A stretch of DNA of 64,000 nucleotides, taken from Odontesthes bonariensis. Taxonomy: Eukaryota > Chordata > Actinopteri > Atheriniformes > Atherinopsidae. The translations under genes and the position numbers were made by a program. The stretch is taken from NCBI RefSeq assembly GCF_027942865.1, contig NC_134514.1, positions 4,859,465-4,923,464 of the forward strand. The letters are read 5' to 3'. The stretch's first letter is position 1. Each line of letters starts with the position of its first letter. Shown piece after piece: positions 1 to 14,267 of this stretch. The notes beneath the pieces are model-generated. The model searched no databases and had not been told where the DNA came from. It saw only the letters and a program-made list of their open reading frames with translations.

Positions 1-687
1 ATTTAATAAAAGTTGGATTGTCAAATAAATGGCAGAAAATCAATTATTCAACCCTGATCTGAAAAGCTGGTTAGATGTTCATCGCACACGAGATGTTTTC
101 CTTTCGACATTGAACCTGTTGAATAGTTCAATTCTTATTCCGGTGGGTGAATTTTGTGTTGCAGATGCTTCAAATGACACATAAACACCCACAGATCCTG
201 AAGAGGAAAACCTGTATTAACAAGGAACGGTCAGAACCACCGTTATCTCTGAGCACAGGTTCGGGTTTTATCAAACGGCGAGCACGCAGAAAGCCGGGCT
301 GTGTTGTAGGAACTGCCACAAAAGTTCAGTTCCTGGGGAAAAGACTCATTCATCATTGAAGAGACAATCTGGCTCACAGAAGGAAGTCGGTCATAGGAGA
401 TGAAATTGGAGCAGTGTATAGAAATAAAATATGAAAAAATATGTTAAATAAATGAAGAATTAAAATAAAATCATTTTAAATCAACGGAATGTATATTTTA
501 TTGCTTTATTTTTTAAATAGAAGTAAAACTTAGAATATTGCTTCATGTAAAGTTAATTAGAAAATGATGATAATCATAGAAAATCTTCACTGACGTGTCA
601 GTTTCTGCATTTCGAGGCTCCGATGCTTAAATCTGGTTCGTAGTTTGGACCAGAGGCGCTGACTTCTGGAACTGTCGTGTGTTTCAG
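1..687. other. Probable ints4 intron, no exon recognised
   Basis: This stretch lies upstream of the first recognisable ints4 exon and is probably intronic. Positions 420-560 are strongly AT-rich. The ORF at 147-359 shows no similarity that I recognise and no splice-bounded coding pattern. A further small ints4 exon here cannot be excluded. Confidence 0.4.
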
Positions 688-2079
688 TTGCCGGGCAGGA
701 AGCAGGTGTACAGCCTGGAGTCTGTGGATTCGGACTGCGGTTCCGGTTCTGTGGAGTCGGCCCAACTCTTCCTTCTGCAGAGTCTCAGCAGAGTCAGCAC
801 CATCCAGAACCTGGAAACGCCCGGAGCTCAGGACCTGCTGGACCTCACCATACGGTGATCACACGCCTCAGAGCTCGGATGCAGAAATGTTTTGGATGTT
901 TCCCTAATTAAGCATTAACGAGCTCCCGTCTGTCCGTCAGAGACCTGCGGCGGCTCGGCGAGCTGCAGACGGAACTTGCCGGAGCGGCTGATTTCTGCGC
1001 CACGTACCTGCGCTGCCAGCTGCTGCTCATGAAGGTGGGAGAGTGTGTGTGCAGTTACGTGTGTTACACTTTCAGAATGATGGTTACAAATAGGGCTGGG
1101 CGAGTTAACTCGTTATTATCGCGTTAACTTGTTAATTATTTAACGCAGATAAATATTTTATCGCATATTAACGCAGGTTATATTATTGTAAAAGTCTGTT
1201 GAATGCATCACATTCACACAGTTACAGCAAACACCACGAAGCATGGAGTAATAAAATAAAGATAAACTAGCAGCTAACATCACCGCTACAGGTGTGAAGC
1301 TAACGGAGCTAACCGGCGCTACTTCCTGTTTTACTTCTTTCAACATAAAAGCACGTATTTAAAAATAAATTTAAAAAAAACTCCTGCATTTACAGCCAAG
1401 TTGAATTGTCTTCTCAGCGTAGTAGTTCCAGTCTAAAATATCACTTAAAGGCAAAACACACAACTGATAGCAGCAAGTCATTCAAGGAAACAGACAGTGG
1501 AGCGAGGCTTCTACATAAAAACTACAGAAAGATGCTGATGTTAAAAGTGTGTTTGCACAACAAATGTTATGGCACTTTCATTCATATGGCAGCACATTTA
1601 AAATAAAGCTAAATGCTAAAAGCTGTACACTACTTTTGGATTCATTTTTGGATTTTGCGTACAAATGTGATTAATCAGGGAAATCATGTGATTAATTAGA
1701 TTAAACATTTTAATCGTTTCCCAGCCCTAGTAAAAACCCAAACAGGCCTCCCATCTGCAGTGACATTTCAAAGCACTCAGTTGTAGTTTTTCCCTAACTC
1801 AAGGGATGAGTGTTTTGTCTCGACATAACAGAAAATTTAGAACCAGTTTTAAATTGTATCTTAAGGCACTTTGTTACCAGCAGCCTAATCACGATTAATC
1901 GTGATTAATCAGGGAAATCATGTGATTAACTAGATTAAACATTTTAATCGTTGCCTAGGCCTAATTTACAAAGTAAGACGTTGTGCTTCCTCAGGCTCTG
2001 CAGGAGAAGCTGTGGAACATGGCCGTGCCTCTCTGCCTCAAACAGAACGTCATGGCCACGGCGGCAGCTCAGCAGGTCG

Positions 2080-2114
<35 letters not shown>

Positions 2115-5100
2115 CACCAGCATCATGATACCAATAACTTCATTTTAAGTGACTTTTCTTTTTCTTTTTTTCTTTTATAGATCTTGGAGGAAACCTACAA
2201 GTTGGAGTTTCTGTACAGCGGATTGGAGAGCCGACAGGTGGCCACTGTTCATCACGTCCGCCTGCAGGCCAAAGCCCTGCAGCTCATCCTGATGGCGCGC
2301 TCCAGACAGGGGTCAGAAAACACACTTTGATAAAACGCACACTCCTGCACGCATGCAGCAGCAGTCTGTTCAGACCATTCTTTCTCCTCAGGTTGGATCC
2401 GCTCATCAGCAGCTGTGAGAAGTTTCTGCAGGAGGTCGAGTCATTTCAGAGGTAAGATCTTTATCTATTCCTGTGCTGAGACTCTTCTCCAAACTCTATC
2501 TCCTCAGGAATGTGTGTGCATGTTTACTTTACTGCCAGTGTTCTCATCTCTCGTCCTGGTTTGGATAATGTTTTGGTTGAGCTTCAGTTAGGATTTCTCC
2601 TCCCTGCACACCCCAGGCTGTTCCTGACAGAGCTGCCCCACCTGCAGGACAGCTTTGTGGATAAACTTTTAGAACTAATGCCCCGGCTGTCGTCCTGTAA
2701 ACCAGTGGAGCTGGTAAAGATCCTCCAAACCACCCTCAGACAGAGCGGCCTGCTGCAGCTCAGGCTGCCTGAACAGGTGTAGTAAAACAGGGAAATTAGG
2801 AATAAATATCTGTTTTTTACACCCAGTAATGGCTTCGGTATGATTCCATAACCCGAGTTTCTTCATAACAGATCCATCAGGCCACAGCCACCATCATAGA
2901 GCCGACAGGGGAGTCGGACAACCCGCTCAGGTTCACGTCCGGCCTGGTGGTGGCGCTAGACATCGACGCCACGTTGGAGCACGTCCAGGACCCGCAAAAC
3001 ACTGTAAAAGTGCAGGTCAGTGATGCCCGATGTTTGTGTTTGGTTTTAAGTAGGGCTGGGCAACAATTAAAATGTTTAATCTAATTAATCACATGATTTC
3101 CCCGATTAATCTCGATTAATCGCATTTGTACGCAAAATCCCAAAATGAATTTATAAGTAGCGTATAGCTTTTAGCATTTAGTTTTATTTTAAATTTGCTG
3201 CCATATGAATGAAAGTGCCATAACATTTGTTGTGCAAACACACTTTTAACATCAGCATCTTTCTGTAGTTTTTATGTAGAAGCCTCGCTCCACTGTCTGT
3301 TTCCTTGAATGACTTGCTGCTATCAGTTGTGTGTTTTGCCTTTAAAGGCGGGGTAGGGGATCTTTTTCTGGAACATTTTTTTACATATTGCTTGAAATAC
3401 TCTTCACACCCCCATTGCAACCAATTAATTAAAAGTTTTGACACGAATATGAAAAGTTTTAGTGGCCTCTAGAACGTACAATCTAGGAAAAACAGTATCC
3501 AATCATTGTGAACGGACCGTTCACAATGATTGGATTCAGATGCGTCTATCAAACTGCAATCTGCTCCTCCCTCCCCCTCCTTCCCCCTGTGCGCGTACCC
3601 TGCTCCGTGAACGAATTACACGTCCAGAAGCTTGGCAGGAAGCTAAACTAGAGCCAGCTTGGCTAGCACCTAGCATTATTAAACGTATAGTTAGCATATA
3701 CTAAATACTAAATACGGCAACGATCGATGCTTGCTGTCAGAACAGCGCTCGTGCACCTTCGTGCTCGTGCATGTACTCTAGAGGCGTGCCTTCGGGGGGA
3801 AAGTGAAGTAAAGGGTTGGGACTTTTTACCTGTGTATTTTCAAAATGCAGCTTCGCTGGACTCAAAATCCAGGATCTCCTACCCTACCTTTAAGGAGTTT
3901 TTAGACTGGAACTACTACGCTGAGAAGACAATTCAACTTGGCAGTGTTTACAGATGACTTTGGTTCTGTCGACTCCGCCGTCTGGAAGAACTTTAAAATG
4001 AAAATGGCCGAGTAAAAGTTCCGTACCCTTCTCCATGTTTGGTGGATCCGCCGATTACTTTCTTTTCCTGTTCCACAGCAGACAGCAACAGACTTTTACA
4101 AAATAAAAGCCTGTGAGCAACAGACTTTTACAATAATAAAATAAATAATAAAACCTGCGTTAATGCGTGATAAAATATGCATCAGCGTTAAATAATTAAC
4201 AAGTTAATGCGATAATAACGAGTTAACTCAACGATTAAAATGTTTAATCTAACTAATCACATGGTTTCCCTGATTAATCACGATTAATCGCATTTGTACG
4301 CAGAATCCAAAAATGAATCCAAAAATAAAAGCCTGTGAGCAGCAGACTTTTACAAAATAAAATAAATAATAAAACAGGGGTGGTTTGTGGCGTAGTGGGT
4401 TGAGCAGCCGCCCCATGTACAGAGGCTATAGTCCTCGCTGCAGCTGGCCCCGGTTCAAGTCCCGCATCGGACGGCCCTGTGCTGCGTGTTGTTCCCCCTC
4501 TCTCTGCCCCCTGTCTCTCTGAACTTTCCATTAAAGGCACAATAGCCCCCCCACAAATTTTATTTATTTATTTTTTTTAATGAAAAAATAAATAAATAAA
4601 ACCTGCGTTAATGCTCGATGAAAATATTCATCGGCATTAAATAATAACGAGTTAACTCGCCCAGCCCTAGTTTTAACATCCGTCCTGGGTGAGCTGCTTT
4701 AAGCTGTGGACGCGTGTCAGCAACTTAAAGGTTCAAACGTTCAATCGCCTGCTTTCTGTGCATCGTTCCCATCTGCAGGTTCTGTATCCAGATGGCCAGA
4801 GTCACGTGATCCATCCCAAACCCGGTGACTTCAGAAAACCTGGACCTGACCGACACAGACTCATCACACAGGTTTACCTCTCACACACTGCGTGGACAGG
4901 TCAGTGAAACAAACATTTCTTTCCCCATCTTCTGTAAACCGGACGTGAAAGATCTTCCCTGCGTGCTCTCTGTTCTCCAGCATCAGCAGCACATACATCC
5001 TGCCTCTCACTGCCTTCTCCCCGCCTGTCTGTCTCCCTCAGAGCCGTCTCAGATTGAGGTGCGCCTCCTGCTGGCCTACAGCTCCTCCTCAGGCTCCCTC

Positions 5101-5238
5101 TCCTCCGCCTCCAGCAACAAGCCGGCGTGGAGCGACAGCATCGACGCCCTGCCGCCAGCAGAGGCCGCTGTTGAGGGAACAATTCCGTTCAGCAAAGCAG
5201 TTAAAGTCTTCATCATGCCCAAACCTGCCCGACGTTAA
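688..5238 (+). CDS. ints4: Integrator complex subunit 4, C-terminal part (5' exons outside window)
   Basis: Nine exons can be joined in frame: 688-854, 941-1034, 1995-2075, 2181-2311, 2392-2451, 2617-2776, 2872-3015, 4779-4899 and 5042-5238, giving 384 residues and a TAA stop. All junctions are GT-AG. The product matches the C-terminal ~40% of vertebrate INTS4 (about 960 residues in human, from memory): LPHLQDSFVDKLL, the stretch GESDNPLRFTSGLVVALD, LITQVYLSHTAWT and the terminal VKVFIMPKPARR. INTS4 is a HEAT-repeat scaffold that holds the INTS9-INTS11 endonuclease in the Integrator complex, which cleaves snRNA and promoter-proximal transcripts in the nucleus. The region seen is the C-terminal helical part plus a beta-rich end domain. 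The introns after exons 2 and 7 of this list carry copies of a BED-finger hAT element. The gene is tail-to-tail with aamdc. The first listed exon is the least conserved and its acceptor (688) the least certain. Confidence 0.93.
1091..1739 (+). mobile_element. BED-finger hAT element, copy H1 (in ints4 intron)
   Basis: The element begins TAGGGCTGGGC and ends GCCCTA, with subterminal GTTAACTCGTTATT and GATTAATC repeats shared with copies at 3051, 9030, 26605 and 35312. It carries only the second part of the BED-finger ORF (1406-1606). Upstream of CCAAGTTG at 1397 the sequence is replaced by a segment ending CTGCATTTACAG, also seen in copy H5. The 8-bp flanks are GTTACAAA and GTAAAAAC, so they are not a clean duplication. 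Superfamily hAT is inferred from the 8-bp target duplication of copy H4. Confidence 0.8.
1885..1963 (+). mobile_element. Solo end fragment of the BED-finger hAT family
   Basis: The string from the GATTAATC repeats through TTAAACATTTTAATCGTTGCC matches the right end of the full elements. It ends in a degenerate CCTAGGCCTA instead of CCCAGCCCTA. It sits about 30 bp before the ints4 exon at 1995. Confidence 0.7.
2080..2112 (+). repeat. (CA)n microsatellite next to an ints4 splice donor
   Basis: About 16 CA units begin a few bases after the donor of the ints4 exon ending at 2075 (GTCGG then CACACA). Confidence 0.95.
3346..3889. mobile_element. TTAA-target miniature element nested in H2
   Basis: It is flanked by TTAA on both sides (3342-3345 and 3890-3893). 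Terminal inverted repeats are AGGCGGGGTAGGGGATC on the left and the complement AGGTAGGGTAGGAGATC on the right. The uninterrupted target is visible in copies H4 and H5 (CCTTTAAGTGATATTTTAGAC). The TTAA target suggests a piggyBac-like mobiliser. It carries no transposase. Confidence 0.8.
3499..3533. repeat. Perfect 35-bp palindrome
   Basis: Two 17-bp arms, CCAATCATTGTGAACGG and its exact complement, are separated by a single A. It lies inside the TTAA-target element at 3346-3889. Confidence 0.95.
4376..4580 (+). mobile_element. tRNA-derived SINE
   Basis: An A-box-like TGGCGTAGTGGG (4388-4399) and a B-box-like GGTTCAAGTCC (4452-4462) lie in a GC-rich tRNA-like head. They are followed by a CCCCCTCTCTCTGCCCCC body and an AT-rich tail. 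An AATAAATAATAAAAC-like string flanks both sides. A second copy lies at 40200. Confidence 0.8.
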
Positions 5239-5367
5239 AGGCATCCGGAGAAACGGCTTTTTAAAAGCTGTGCAGAGGGCGGAGCCACGTTTTTTTTCAC
5301 ACCTTCTGTGTGTCAGATTGTAAATTAAATACTTTTCGTAACACTTGACGGAAATGAATTTCATACG

Positions 5368-5373
5368 TTTATT
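5368..5373 (-). terminator. Candidate aamdc polyadenylation signal
   Basis: AATAAA is present on the minus strand 530 bp downstream of the aamdc stop at 5903, and is the nearest canonical signal that I noticed. If used, the aamdc 3' UTR would run into the ints4 3' UTR. Confidence 0.45.
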
Positions 5374-5393
5374 CTGTGCAGCAAAGAAAAAGA

Positions 5394-5399
5394 AATAAA
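5394..5399 (+). terminator. Candidate ints4 polyadenylation signal
   Basis: AATAAA is present on the plus strand 156 bp after the ints4 stop. Confidence 0.55.
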
Positions 5400-5902
5400 A
5401 GTTCACTCTTACAAAAAATAACGTTGTTCAAACACAATCTTTGACATCTTAAGTTTGATTTAAACATTTCTGATTAATGTGTGTAAAACATCTGGAGTGG
5501 AACACTCAACGGTCTTCTGAGGTGCTGCTGCTTTTTAAACACAGTAGAAAAATCATTAGAAATAAAAACTGATCAGAAATCTTCTTAAAGGTCCTAAATC
5601 CCCCTTTTTAATTTCCAAAAGCAGCAGCACTTTTCACCAATTATTCTGCTTGGATCTGGGTGTTTGCAGATGTAGTTTTTCAAAACTGAAGAAGAGTTAA
5701 ACAATCCTACAGAGCACGGCGGCACACTTTTTGCTTTTAAAAGCACTCAGAGCTGGGAAACAGTGACAATCCTGCTTTTGATTTAGATGCTGATAGAACT
5801 GCAAGTAGTGGAATAAGCTGCTAAATAGATGCCCCCCCCCTCCTCTTTACTGCTTTGTGTAGATCATCTGAGCTGGTTAACATTCAGGCAAGCATGAGGT
5901 CA

Positions 5903-8953
<3,051 letters not shown>

Positions 8954-9029
8954 CTACCTGCTGGAAGACCGAGAGGAGACGGGATGGAGACAGTCATTGC
9001 AGGCAGCACTTCGCCATTACAGTAAAAAC

Positions 9030-9672
9030 TAGGGCTGGGCGAGTTAACTCAATAATAACGAGTTAACTCGCTAATTATTTAACACCGACAAATATTTTAT
9101 CGCGCATTAGCGCAGGTTTTATTATTTATTTTATTATTGTAAAAGTCTGTTGCTCTCAGGCTTTTATTTTGTAAAAGTCTGCTGCTGTCTGCTGTGGAAC
9201 AGGAAAAGAAAGTAATCGGCGGATCCACCAAACATGGAGAAGGGTACGGAACTTTTACTCGGCCATTTTCATGTTAAAGTTCTTCCAGACGGCGGAGTCG
9301 ACAGAACCAAAGTCATCTGTAAACACTGCCAAGTTGAATTGTCTTCTCAGCGTAGTAGTTCCAGTCTAAAATATCACTTAAAGGCAAAACACACAACTGA
9401 TAGCAGCAAGTCATTCAAGGAAACAGAGAGTGGAGCGAGGCTTCTACATAAAAACTACAGAAAGATGCTGATGTTAAAAGTGTGTTTGCACAACAAATGT
9501 TATGGCACTTTCATTCATATGGCAGCACATTTAAAATAAAACTAAATGCTAAAAGCTATACACTACTTTTGGATTCATTTTTGGATTTTGCGCACAAATG
9601 CGATTAATTGTGATTAATCAGGGAAATCATGTGATTAATTAGATTAAACATTTTAATCGTTGCCCAGCCCTA
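9030..9672 (+). mobile_element. BED-finger hAT element, copy H3 (intact ORF)
   Basis: The element is bounded by TAGGGCTGGGC and GCCCAGCCCTA, with the same subterminal GTTAACTC and GATTAATC repeats as the other copies. It is about 643 bp long and holds one complete ORF (9234-9539). Flanks are GTAAAAAC and GTTTTAAA, which do not match as a duplication. It begins 82 bp upstream of the aamdc start codon, so it is in or next to the aamdc 5' region. Confidence 0.85.
9234..9539 (+). CDS. Stand-alone BED-type zinc finger protein of hAT element H3
   Basis: The 101-residue ORF starts MEKGTELLLGHF and contains C29-x2-C32 and H48-x4-H53, the spacing of a BED finger (VICKHC then YHLKAKH). BED fingers are the DNA-binding N-termini of hAT transposases and ZBED proteins. 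No catalytic hAT domain follows, and the ORF stops at HMAAHLK. The copy at 26738-27043 differs by only two residues (V14F and E65D). It could be a truncated transposase relic or a small DNA-binding protein. Whether it is expressed is unknown. Confidence 0.55.
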   Translation: MEKGTELLLGHFHVKVLPDGGVDRTKVICKHCQVELSSQRSSSSLKYHLKAKHTTDSSKSFKETESGARLLHKNYRKMLMLKVCLHNKCYGTFIHMAAHLK

Positions 9673-12600
9673 GTTTTAAACTAACTTATTTAAATAAAAG
9701 CCCTTTTTCACTTTTAATGAACTTTAGTTTAATCTTCTGTGAATACCTCACAATCATTATTTTGAAGCGTAAGGAGCATATACTCTAAAAGTGACCATAA
9801 GGGGGCAGAACTGAGTGAGTTGAGATCAGGACAACACGATTTACAAAGACTCCGACTCAGCTTTATGAATGCCTCTACAACATGTTGAAATCAGGAATCA
9901 GAGGTATTAATGTGCAGTTCTACAGGAGAGAAAAGGGATTAAATCAGCCACAACAGCCAAACGTCTGCTGTTATTAATAGGAGCTGCTGGGAGCTATTTC
10001 TGGACCACAGACTGAGCAGAGCGCCTGTTTGAGATCATAACAAACCGTCAAACTGCGTTACTGCAAACTTAAGAAAGGTGGTGAATATAAGAAAATGAAG
10101 CTGAAAGCATGTATCGGTATTTAAATATAATGTAAAACAGTTTACCTCTGTAGAGCTGCTGCTTACCCGGAGACGATATCAATAACCTGGACACTCCTCC
10201 TGGAACTATTCTTCCTCCTCTGGTTAAAGAGGAAGAAACAAAAACTGAATTTATTTTATTTATAGGCATAAATCTACACACAGGCCTGGTACGCGTGTAG
10301 GTGCAGCATAATTAAGCTGAAAGGTTTGTTTCCTTTTAATTCAAAACTCTGGGTTGTGGTTTGTTTCGTGAACATTTAAAGTCAAACTTCCAATGACCTC
10401 TTCATCAATCATTCATGATGAAGAAATGCAGCTCCGGTTAGTTTTCTTTCTTTCTTTGCATTTTCCAATCATCCCGAAGCAAGCAGAACATAAAGTCAGT
10501 GTTTACACCATTACCCCCAGAGAGGTGATAACACGTGACGAGAAAAGGTAAAGTCTGGAGTGAAAATAATAAAGCTGTTAGGGGGGAAATGTCCAATAAT
10601 CACTAAAATTAAGTAGTTTGGTCACCGGAAGTGCACCTTCAAACAGCATTAAATTATTTTTTATTTATTTATTTATTTGTTTTAATTTAATTTATTTTTT
10701 TAATTAAGAGGTAAATGTAACTTCACCTCAGCCGTTCAGTGACGCACTAACATGCCGCCATCTTTGTACTTAGAAGTTACGCCCCCTTTACGTTGCATTG
10801 GCCAACTGTCCACTCGTTCACTATGTAGGGCCCTTTGTAGTTAGTCGGCCATGTTGCAGGGCTGTTTGAAATGTCAAGTGAAGATTCTCATTCACTTCCG
10901 TCACGTGATACACTAACAGAACTACGTTGGTCGAAACAGACCATCATGCAGTGCGGCCTGGAGTTAGCCGCTAGCAGAACGTGCTAATATTAGCTATCGA
11001 TAGATGGCGCTAACGTTCGCAGGTCACTATTGTGATTTTCTAACCGAAACTCATAATCCTAAATAAATTGCAAATACAAAAATATATAAACGGCTAAATA
11101 AATAACTGCATGAACTACATTTATTTAAGCTTGTCTCAATTTAGCTATTTATTTACTTTTATACTCATTCTTAAATCTGATTTGTTGTTTAAATTGGAAT
11201 TAATTTAATTTCTTTATTTTTTTATTTGTTATTCCTGTATTAATTTCTGTATTATTTTGCCTTACATTGTATAGATCTACTCATTTCCTTAAAATTATGT
11301 ATTTATTATTATATTTTGACTTTGTCATATATATATATCTTTTAAATTTATATTATAAATTCGTTTTATGTATAGATTTTATTAAAACAATTAACTTCCC
11401 TGTTATTTCCCCAAGCCCCCTAATTTTTTCCGTAAATATATTCTGTATTTCTGGCAATCCCCAATGTCCCAATTTAAGGTTATTTTTACTTAATTCTTTA
11501 CACATTATATATATATATATATACACACACACATACACATATATTTCATCGTTCCTGGATTCTTTTCACTTACTATCTTCACTTACTTAACTATCGTAAG
11601 AGCCTATTTTCACTGCACCGTGTCAATGATCATCCAAAAGACCTGAGCACCTACACTAAAATTAAAGAGTTAATGCATGATAAACATACATGTTTGTATT
11701 TGAAGTCCATCATCAACTTTGACATAAATGCATTTATCACACAGATACTGGCAGAGATGAGTCAGTTCCCGTTTTACTTCCCTCCTGTGTGTCTCCTGAC
11801 CCGAGTTATCTTTGCATGCTGATTTCATACTGCTAACAACCCAAAGTTATGAAACCTTCAAACTTCATGTGGGTTCTCTACATATGGGGACAAATCAAGT
11901 TAGTGGACTGGTTATTTTTTCATGTGTAAACACATTTCAAAGGAAATATATTTTCTGCTCCCTTTCTGTCAGAGACATGGGACTTTATTTCAAAGTGAAT
12001 ACAAATTAAGAATAGACCCAGTTTAATACCTTTTATCTTTCTGGTCTATTTAGCTGTTTTGGTCACCACTTCATAATCATTGCATAATGCTGGTTTTAGG
12101 TTGTTCCAAATGCTGATCACATGTGCATTTCTGAAAAATGACATTTCATTTAAGCCTACCTAAAGATTACTTGTTGAGGTTTTTGACCTCAAGTTGTTTT
12201 TCCCAAATCAGCTGACTGAAAAACACCTTTATCCTCCCATGCATGTTTAATTTCTTCTGGTTATGTGGGATGATCTGGGCCTCAGCACTGTCTTTGAACA
12301 GGAGATAGTTGTTCATATTCTCATATAGGAACATGACATCTGTTTTATGGTAAGTGAATGAGAACATGTGAATGGAAACAGTAAAAATTGAAGTGGTTTT
12401 GCCTGTTTTGAAGAAGGCTTGATGCACATTAGGAATGGACCTAATGGGAATCTAATATGCAAACTGTTACTGGGTAAAGTAACAGTGCCCCATAAAAATG
12501 CATCTAATCTGGCAAAGTGTAAAATGATGCCACTGACCAGCTGCCTCTACTCTGTGCCGACACACGCTAAACTCACATGACTGCCCAGCGTCTTTCTAGA

Positions 12601-13179
12601 TATGAGAATATCCCAGATATTCCAGGGGATGAAAGTAATTGCAATGCTTTTATTTTATGTAAAGCACTTTCAATTGTTTTGTACATGAAATGTATCAAAT
12701 CAAATCAATTCCTGAGGAAGAACTTTCTCCTCCTGGATGTTCTTCACAGTTGTTAATTATTTCCCTTTTCAAGGGTTACTTCTCATTGGATAGACTACTT
12801 CTTCTACTAAATTACAAACTTAAGCAATGTAACCAATACTGCCAGCCTCTGTGTGTACTAAATATAATACATCACATGACATTGTCTACTTGCACTTTTC
12901 AGCACTTGAACAGCCAGCTTGGTCAAAGTTACTGGCCTTGGAGAAAACTTTATAGTCATTAAAAAAAACTCAAGTTATTCATGGGTATTTTCAGCCCTTC
13001 TCACTTCAAATGTAACTGATACACATATAATCTCCCCTGACACTCAGACACTTCCTGTTTGCCATCATGTGATCACGTCATGCCCTTTTGCACTGTTTGT
13101 GAAACACACTCCCTGATGACTGAATAACCAATAACAATATAGTTTTATACCAGGATGCAGAGTTTCATGTGACACAATG
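9673..13179. other. Intergenic, no gene recognised
   Basis: The region between the aamdc 5' side and the galectin gene shows no exon-like homology. 10650-10700 and 11040-11560 are very AT-rich, with short ATATAT and ACACAC runs at 11507-11540. 10750-10960 resembles a degraded fish repeat (ACTATGTAGGGCCCTTTGTAG). 12640-12705 matches the 3' tail of the LINE at 60730-61548. Confidence 0.5.
12640..12705 (+). mobile_element. LINE 3'-tail fragment
   Basis: TGCTTTTATTTTATGTAAAG, then CACTTTCAATTGTTTTGTAC and ATGAAATGT, is nearly identical to the 3' end of the LINE fragment ending near 61548. Confidence 0.65.
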
Positions 13180-13183
13180 TTAA

Positions 13184-14263
13184 AGGGGAAGTTAGTTTTT
13201 TTTAAACCTGGACCTTATTTCTTGCATAAAATACGTTCATCTTCTCACTTTAGATCACTCGAGATCCACGTATATCCATATATATAGCTGTGCTGCAGCG
13301 CCGCGCGTCTATGAAGTCATCCCACCAGATTCATGTGTAGAAAGCCCCCTATAAGCCCCCCGATAGCCCCCAATAACAACAACACGGCAGCTCTAAGCTA
13401 ACAGTGCAATAGTACGTGTTCATTCATTCATTCTTCTTTAAGTGTTGGTGAAATAAAGATAGATAATACCTTATTTAGAGGCTGTATTGTCTCACCCTGT
13501 TCACTTCCGTTATATGGATAGACGAGTGATCTAAATATCGTCCGATGGACGCCGACTTTCACCAAACTGTTATCGGTCAGTGGGGTTACTGAAAGGATTG
13601 AATTATTAACTAAATTACAATAAGACTGAGTAGCTCCTTATTTGAGAAAGGGTAATTCTCCTTGGATATGTGGCGGTGAATGAATGGGATCAGAGGCACA
13701 AAGCGTGTCATACCCCGGTATGATAGGTGGCGCTGTACCCATTCCAGCTGTTGCTAATAGAGCCACTTCCTGTTGACCTCTTCACCACCAACAACAACAA
13801 CAAACTCAGGCGTTGGAGAAAGATGGAGAACGCAGAGCCAGATGAAGCTACGTCCCTCTACATTTGGTCTGTGATGAGCTGCTTGTTGCACAAACTCGAT
13901 GCCCAACGGAGCATTCTCCATCGCGTTGTTTGTTTCTTTCTGACGGCGACAACAACAGGAATATCGTCTCCTTTGACTTCCGGGTCACGACCCCGGGAAA
14001 ACATCTGGAGCATGCGCAGAACGCAAAGTCTGATTCACCGCGTGCTTCAGCGTCTACAAGCAGGTTTAGAGTGACTTTAACCCAGTTATCTCGGGGTCTT
14101 AACCCGATCCGATCCAATTTCTTGTCAGATTAAGGTGTTGTAATTGTAATTTAGCCAATAATCCGATCCTTTCAGTGCCATGTGACCCAACTGACTGAGT
14201 AGATGAACGTATTCAATGCCAGAAATCAGATCCAGGTTTAAAAAAAAACAACGAACTTCCCCT
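13184..14263. mobile_element. TTAA-target element with AGGGGAAGTT termini
   Basis: It is bounded by TTAA at 13180-13183 and 14264-14267. Termini are AGGGGAAGTTAGTTTTTTTT on the left and, on the complement of the right end, AGGGGAAGTTCGTTG, followed on both sides by TTTAAACCTGGA. It is about 1080 bp long. The ORFs inside (13727-14133) show no transposase similarity that I recognise. Confidence 0.75.
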
Positions 14264-14267
14264 TTAA

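Larger units (their letters stand above)
3051..4679 (-). mobile_element. Composite BED-finger hAT element H2 with nested insertions
   Basis: The element starts TAGGGCTGGG at 3051 and ends CCAGCCCTA at 4679, flanked by GTTTTAAG and GTTTTAAC (7 of 8 matching), which supports an hAT-type 8-bp target duplication. The BED ORF lies on the minus strand but is split by a TTAA-target element (3346-3889). From about 4230 a second, internally deleted copy follows in tandem, because the GATTAAAATGTTTAATC end motif recurs. That part holds a tRNA-derived SINE. The whole nest sits in the intron between ints4 exons ending 3015 and starting 4779. Confidence 0.8.

Noticed and set aside
147..359. Possible extra ints4 exon
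   Set aside because: The translated sequence does not match INTS4 as I know it and lacks clear splice boundaries.
4388..4462. tRNA gene
   Set aside because: The A- and B-box-like motifs belong to a SINE head: it has the SINE body and tail and a second copy at 40200 with a target duplication.
13727..14133. Overlapping ORFs of 89-115 codons
   Set aside because: They lie inside a TTAA-target element on both strands with no recognised domain.
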